Source of the DNA: Halobacterium zhouii
GTDB taxonomy: Archaea > Halobacteriota > Halobacteria > Halobacteriales > Halobacteriaceae
Direction of reading: 5' to 3'
DNA: 64,000 bases
Assembly: GCF_021249405.1 (NCBI RefSeq)
Contig: NZ_CP089593.1
Coordinates: 992,001 to 1,056,000 of the forward strand
Positions 62,581 through 64,000 of this stretch are shown piece by piece. The position numbers and the translations under genes are program-made. Positions within the stretch are counted from its first letter, which is position 1. Each line of letters starts with the position of its first letter. Below the pieces are notes generated by a model that saw nothing but the letters and a program-made list of their open reading frames with translations, did no database searches and was not told where the DNA came from.

Positions 62581-62856
62581 CTACGACACCTTCGGGCCCT
62601 TGAACTGGCCGTCCTCGGTCTCGGTCGCGTTCTGGAGGGCTTCCTCCTGGCTCAGACAGTCGCGTTCCTCGTCGGGTCGCATCACGTTCACGAGGTCGGG
62701 TTCGGCCTCGACCTCGGGCACGTCCTCGAGCGCCTCGAAGTGCTCGAGGATGTCGGCGAACTGGCCCACGAACGCGTCGACCTCCTCGTCGTCCAGATCG
62801 ACGCGAGCGAGGTCTGCGACGTGCTGGACGTCCTCCCGGTCCACGGAATCGCTCAT
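62581..62856 (-). CDS. gatC: Amidotransferase subunit C
   Basis: 91 residues. V-Q-H-V-A-D-L-A-R-V-D-L followed by F-V-G-Q-F-A-D-I-L-E-H-F and the later D-V-P-E-V-E form the helical GatC fold that wraps and stabilises GatA. First gene of the gatCA pair; divergent from tfb. Confidence 0.9.
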   Translation of the reverse strand: MSDSVDREDVQHVADLARVDLDDEEVDAFVGQFADILEHFEALEDVPEVEAEPDLVNVMRPDEERDCLSQEEALQNATETEDGQFKGPKVS

Positions 62857-63010
62857 GTCCGGCGGAACGCGCGTGGCCTCGGTAAGGGTTTCGATGCCTC
62901 GGTTTCGAGGGTACGCCCCGATTTACCGTCGTTCTGGGCCGTAGACGGCCGTCGAGGCCAAAGCGCTTTTGTGCCGCCGGCCCGTTTTCACTGCTATTAG
63001 ACGCTTTGCT

Positions 63011-63028
63011 GGCCACAGAATTGTGGCC
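63011..63028. promoter_or_regulatory. Inverted repeat ahead of tfb
   Basis: GGCCACA GAAT TGTGGCC, perfect 7-4-7, ending 11 bp before the ATG. It overlaps the expected transcript start or the 5' leader (TATA-like GCTATTAG at about 62993-63000). Either an operator or an mRNA hairpin. Confidence 0.55.
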
Positions 63029-63039
63029 GGTTCTCCAGC

Positions 63040-64000
63040 ATGAGCAACACCAGAACGAGACGGGAAGCCGACGAGGAGGAGACCAGGGGTGGGGAGCAAC
63101 AGGAGCGCGACGAGCAACAACGCTGCCCGGAGTGCGGCGGTGACCTCGTCGCCGACGAGGAGCGCGGCGAGACCGTCTGTGCTGACTGTGGCCTCGTCGT
63201 CGAGGAAGACGAGATCGACCGCGGCCCCGAATGGCGCGCGTTCAACGCGAGCGAGCAGGACCAGAAGTCCCGCGTCGGCGCACCCACCACGAACATGATG
63301 CACGACAAGGGGCTGTCCACGAACATCGGCTGGCAGGACAAAGACGCCTACGGCAACTCCCTGTCCTCGAAACAGCGCCAGAAGATGCAGCGGCTCCGGA
63401 AGTGGAACGAGCGATTCCGCACGCGCAACTCCAAGGAGCGCAACCTCAAGCAGGCCCTCGGCGAGATCGAGCGGATGTCGAGCGCGCTCGGCCTCCCCAA
63501 GAACGTCCGGGAGACCGCGTCGGTCATCTACCGCCGCGCTCTGAGCGAGAATCTGCTGCCCGGCCGCTCCATCGAGGGCGTCGCCACCAGCGCCCTCTAC
63601 GCCGCCGCGCGGCAGGCGAACACGCCACGGAGTCTCGACGAGGTGGCCAACGTTTCTCGCGTCGAGCGAGACGAGATCGCGCGCACGTACCGCTACGTCG
63701 CCCGCGAACTCGGCCTCGAGGTCGCGCCCGCCGACCCCGCGCAGTACGTCCCGCGGTTCTGCTCGGACCTGGGGCTGAGCGAGGAGTGCGAGCGCCGCGC
63801 CCGTTCGCTCCTCGGCAGCGCCCAACAGGCCGGCATCACGTCCGGGAAGAGCCCCGTCGGCCTCGCCGCGGCGGCCGTCTACGCGGCCAGCCTCCTCACG
63901 AACGAGCGCGTCACGCAGAGCGCCGTGAGCGACGTGGCGAGCATCTCCGAGGTTACCATCCGGAACCGCTACCACGAACTCCTCGAAGCCGAGAACGACG
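63040..64000 (+). CDS. tfb: Transcription initiation factor IIB (TFB), truncated by the window edge
   Basis: At least 320 residues visible; the stop lies past the window. An N-terminal acidic and Gln-rich extension (about 27 residues) precedes the zinc ribbon C-P-E-C-G-G ... C-A-D-C-G-L, then the B-finger region (W-R-A-F-N) and two cyclin folds, the first containing L-K-Q-A-L-G-E-I-E-R-M and the second S-G-K-S-P-V-G-L-A-A-A. It recruits RNA polymerase to TBP-bound promoters. Haloarchaea carry several TFB paralogues; which one this is cannot be told. Confidence 0.95.
   Translation, partial: MSNTRTRREADEEETRGGEQQERDEQQRCPECGGDLVADEERGETVCADCGLVVEEDEIDRGPEWRAFNASEQDQKSRVGAPTTNMMHDKGLSTNIGWQDKDAYGNSLSSKQRQKMQRLRKWNERFRTRNSKERNLKQALGEIERMSSALGLPKNVRETASVIYRRALSENLLPGRSIEGVATSALYAAARQANTPRSLDEVANVSRVERDEIARTYRYVARELGLEVAPADPAQYVPRFCSDLGLSEECERRARSLLGSAQQAGITSGKSPVGLAAAAVYAASLLTNERVTQSAVSDVASISEVTIRNRYHELLEAEND

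Overview
The window is chromosomal DNA from a halophilic archaeon (class Halobacteria). The evidence is high G+C, strongly acidic proteins, TTTATG/TTAWAA-type archaeal TATA boxes about 27 bp upstream of mostly leaderless starts, twin-arginine lipoprotein signals, a Htr-type transducer, TFB, a proteasome beta subunit, topoisomerase VI next to gyrase, and GatCA. Halobacterium or a close relative is my guess; no marker here fixes the genus. I see no rRNA, CRISPR array, insertion sequence or prophage.

Layout. 1-2.6 kb: three type IV pilin-like proteins. 2.6-3.2 kb: tRNA-Arg(CCU) with hairpin-rich debris. 3.2-10.4 kb: tatA, a DUF1405-like membrane protein, an HD hydrolase, an M29 aminopeptidase, an MFS permease and a chemotaxis transducer. 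10.5-12 kb: a zinc-ribbon/CAP-domain protein and tRNA-Gly(UCC) with a shattered second copy. 12.1-16.6 kb: pilus motor operon (PilB and PilC homologues plus a Trm9-like methyltransferase). 16.7-19.0 kb: sodium symporter with a small accessory protein and an unknown protein. 19.2-21.1 kb: an unknown protein and GlmM-type phosphohexomutase. 21.4-27.7 kb: BMP-type nucleoside ABC importer followed by cytidine deaminase and nucleoside phosphorylase, an uptake-and-salvage block. 27.9-33 kb: GrpB-like protein, type II NADH dehydrogenase, HTH regulator, an epimerase lacking its catalytic lysine, a small membrane protein and arginase. 33-41.3 kb: gyrBA diverging from top6BA. 41.5-47.9 kb: an ebo-like cluster (two EboE-like TIM barrels, UbiA prenyltransferase, TatD hydrolase, inositol-phosphate synthase, EboF-like phosphodiesterase). 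47.9-64 kb: DNA ligase, a 33-residue zinc finger, a GCS2-like ligase, proteasome beta, a CBS-HTH regulator with a clear operator, purM, M50 protease, TraB protein, thioesterase, gatCA and a truncated tfb.

Two things stand out. First, the ebo-like cluster, arranged around a divergent promoter, predicts a prenylated cyclitol-type metabolite of unknown structure. Second, short palindromic modules sit at the ends of tRNA genes and between convergent genes. At the two tRNAs and at the nucleoside phosphorylase gene they are accompanied by a duplicate of the adjoining gene end, while an intact gene copy remains. The pattern recurs at several sites in this window and could reflect a small mobile palindrome or a replication/repair process.

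All assignments come from reading the sequence; no database search was run. Family names rest on motif recognition, and starts were chosen from promoters, overlaps and family N-termini.
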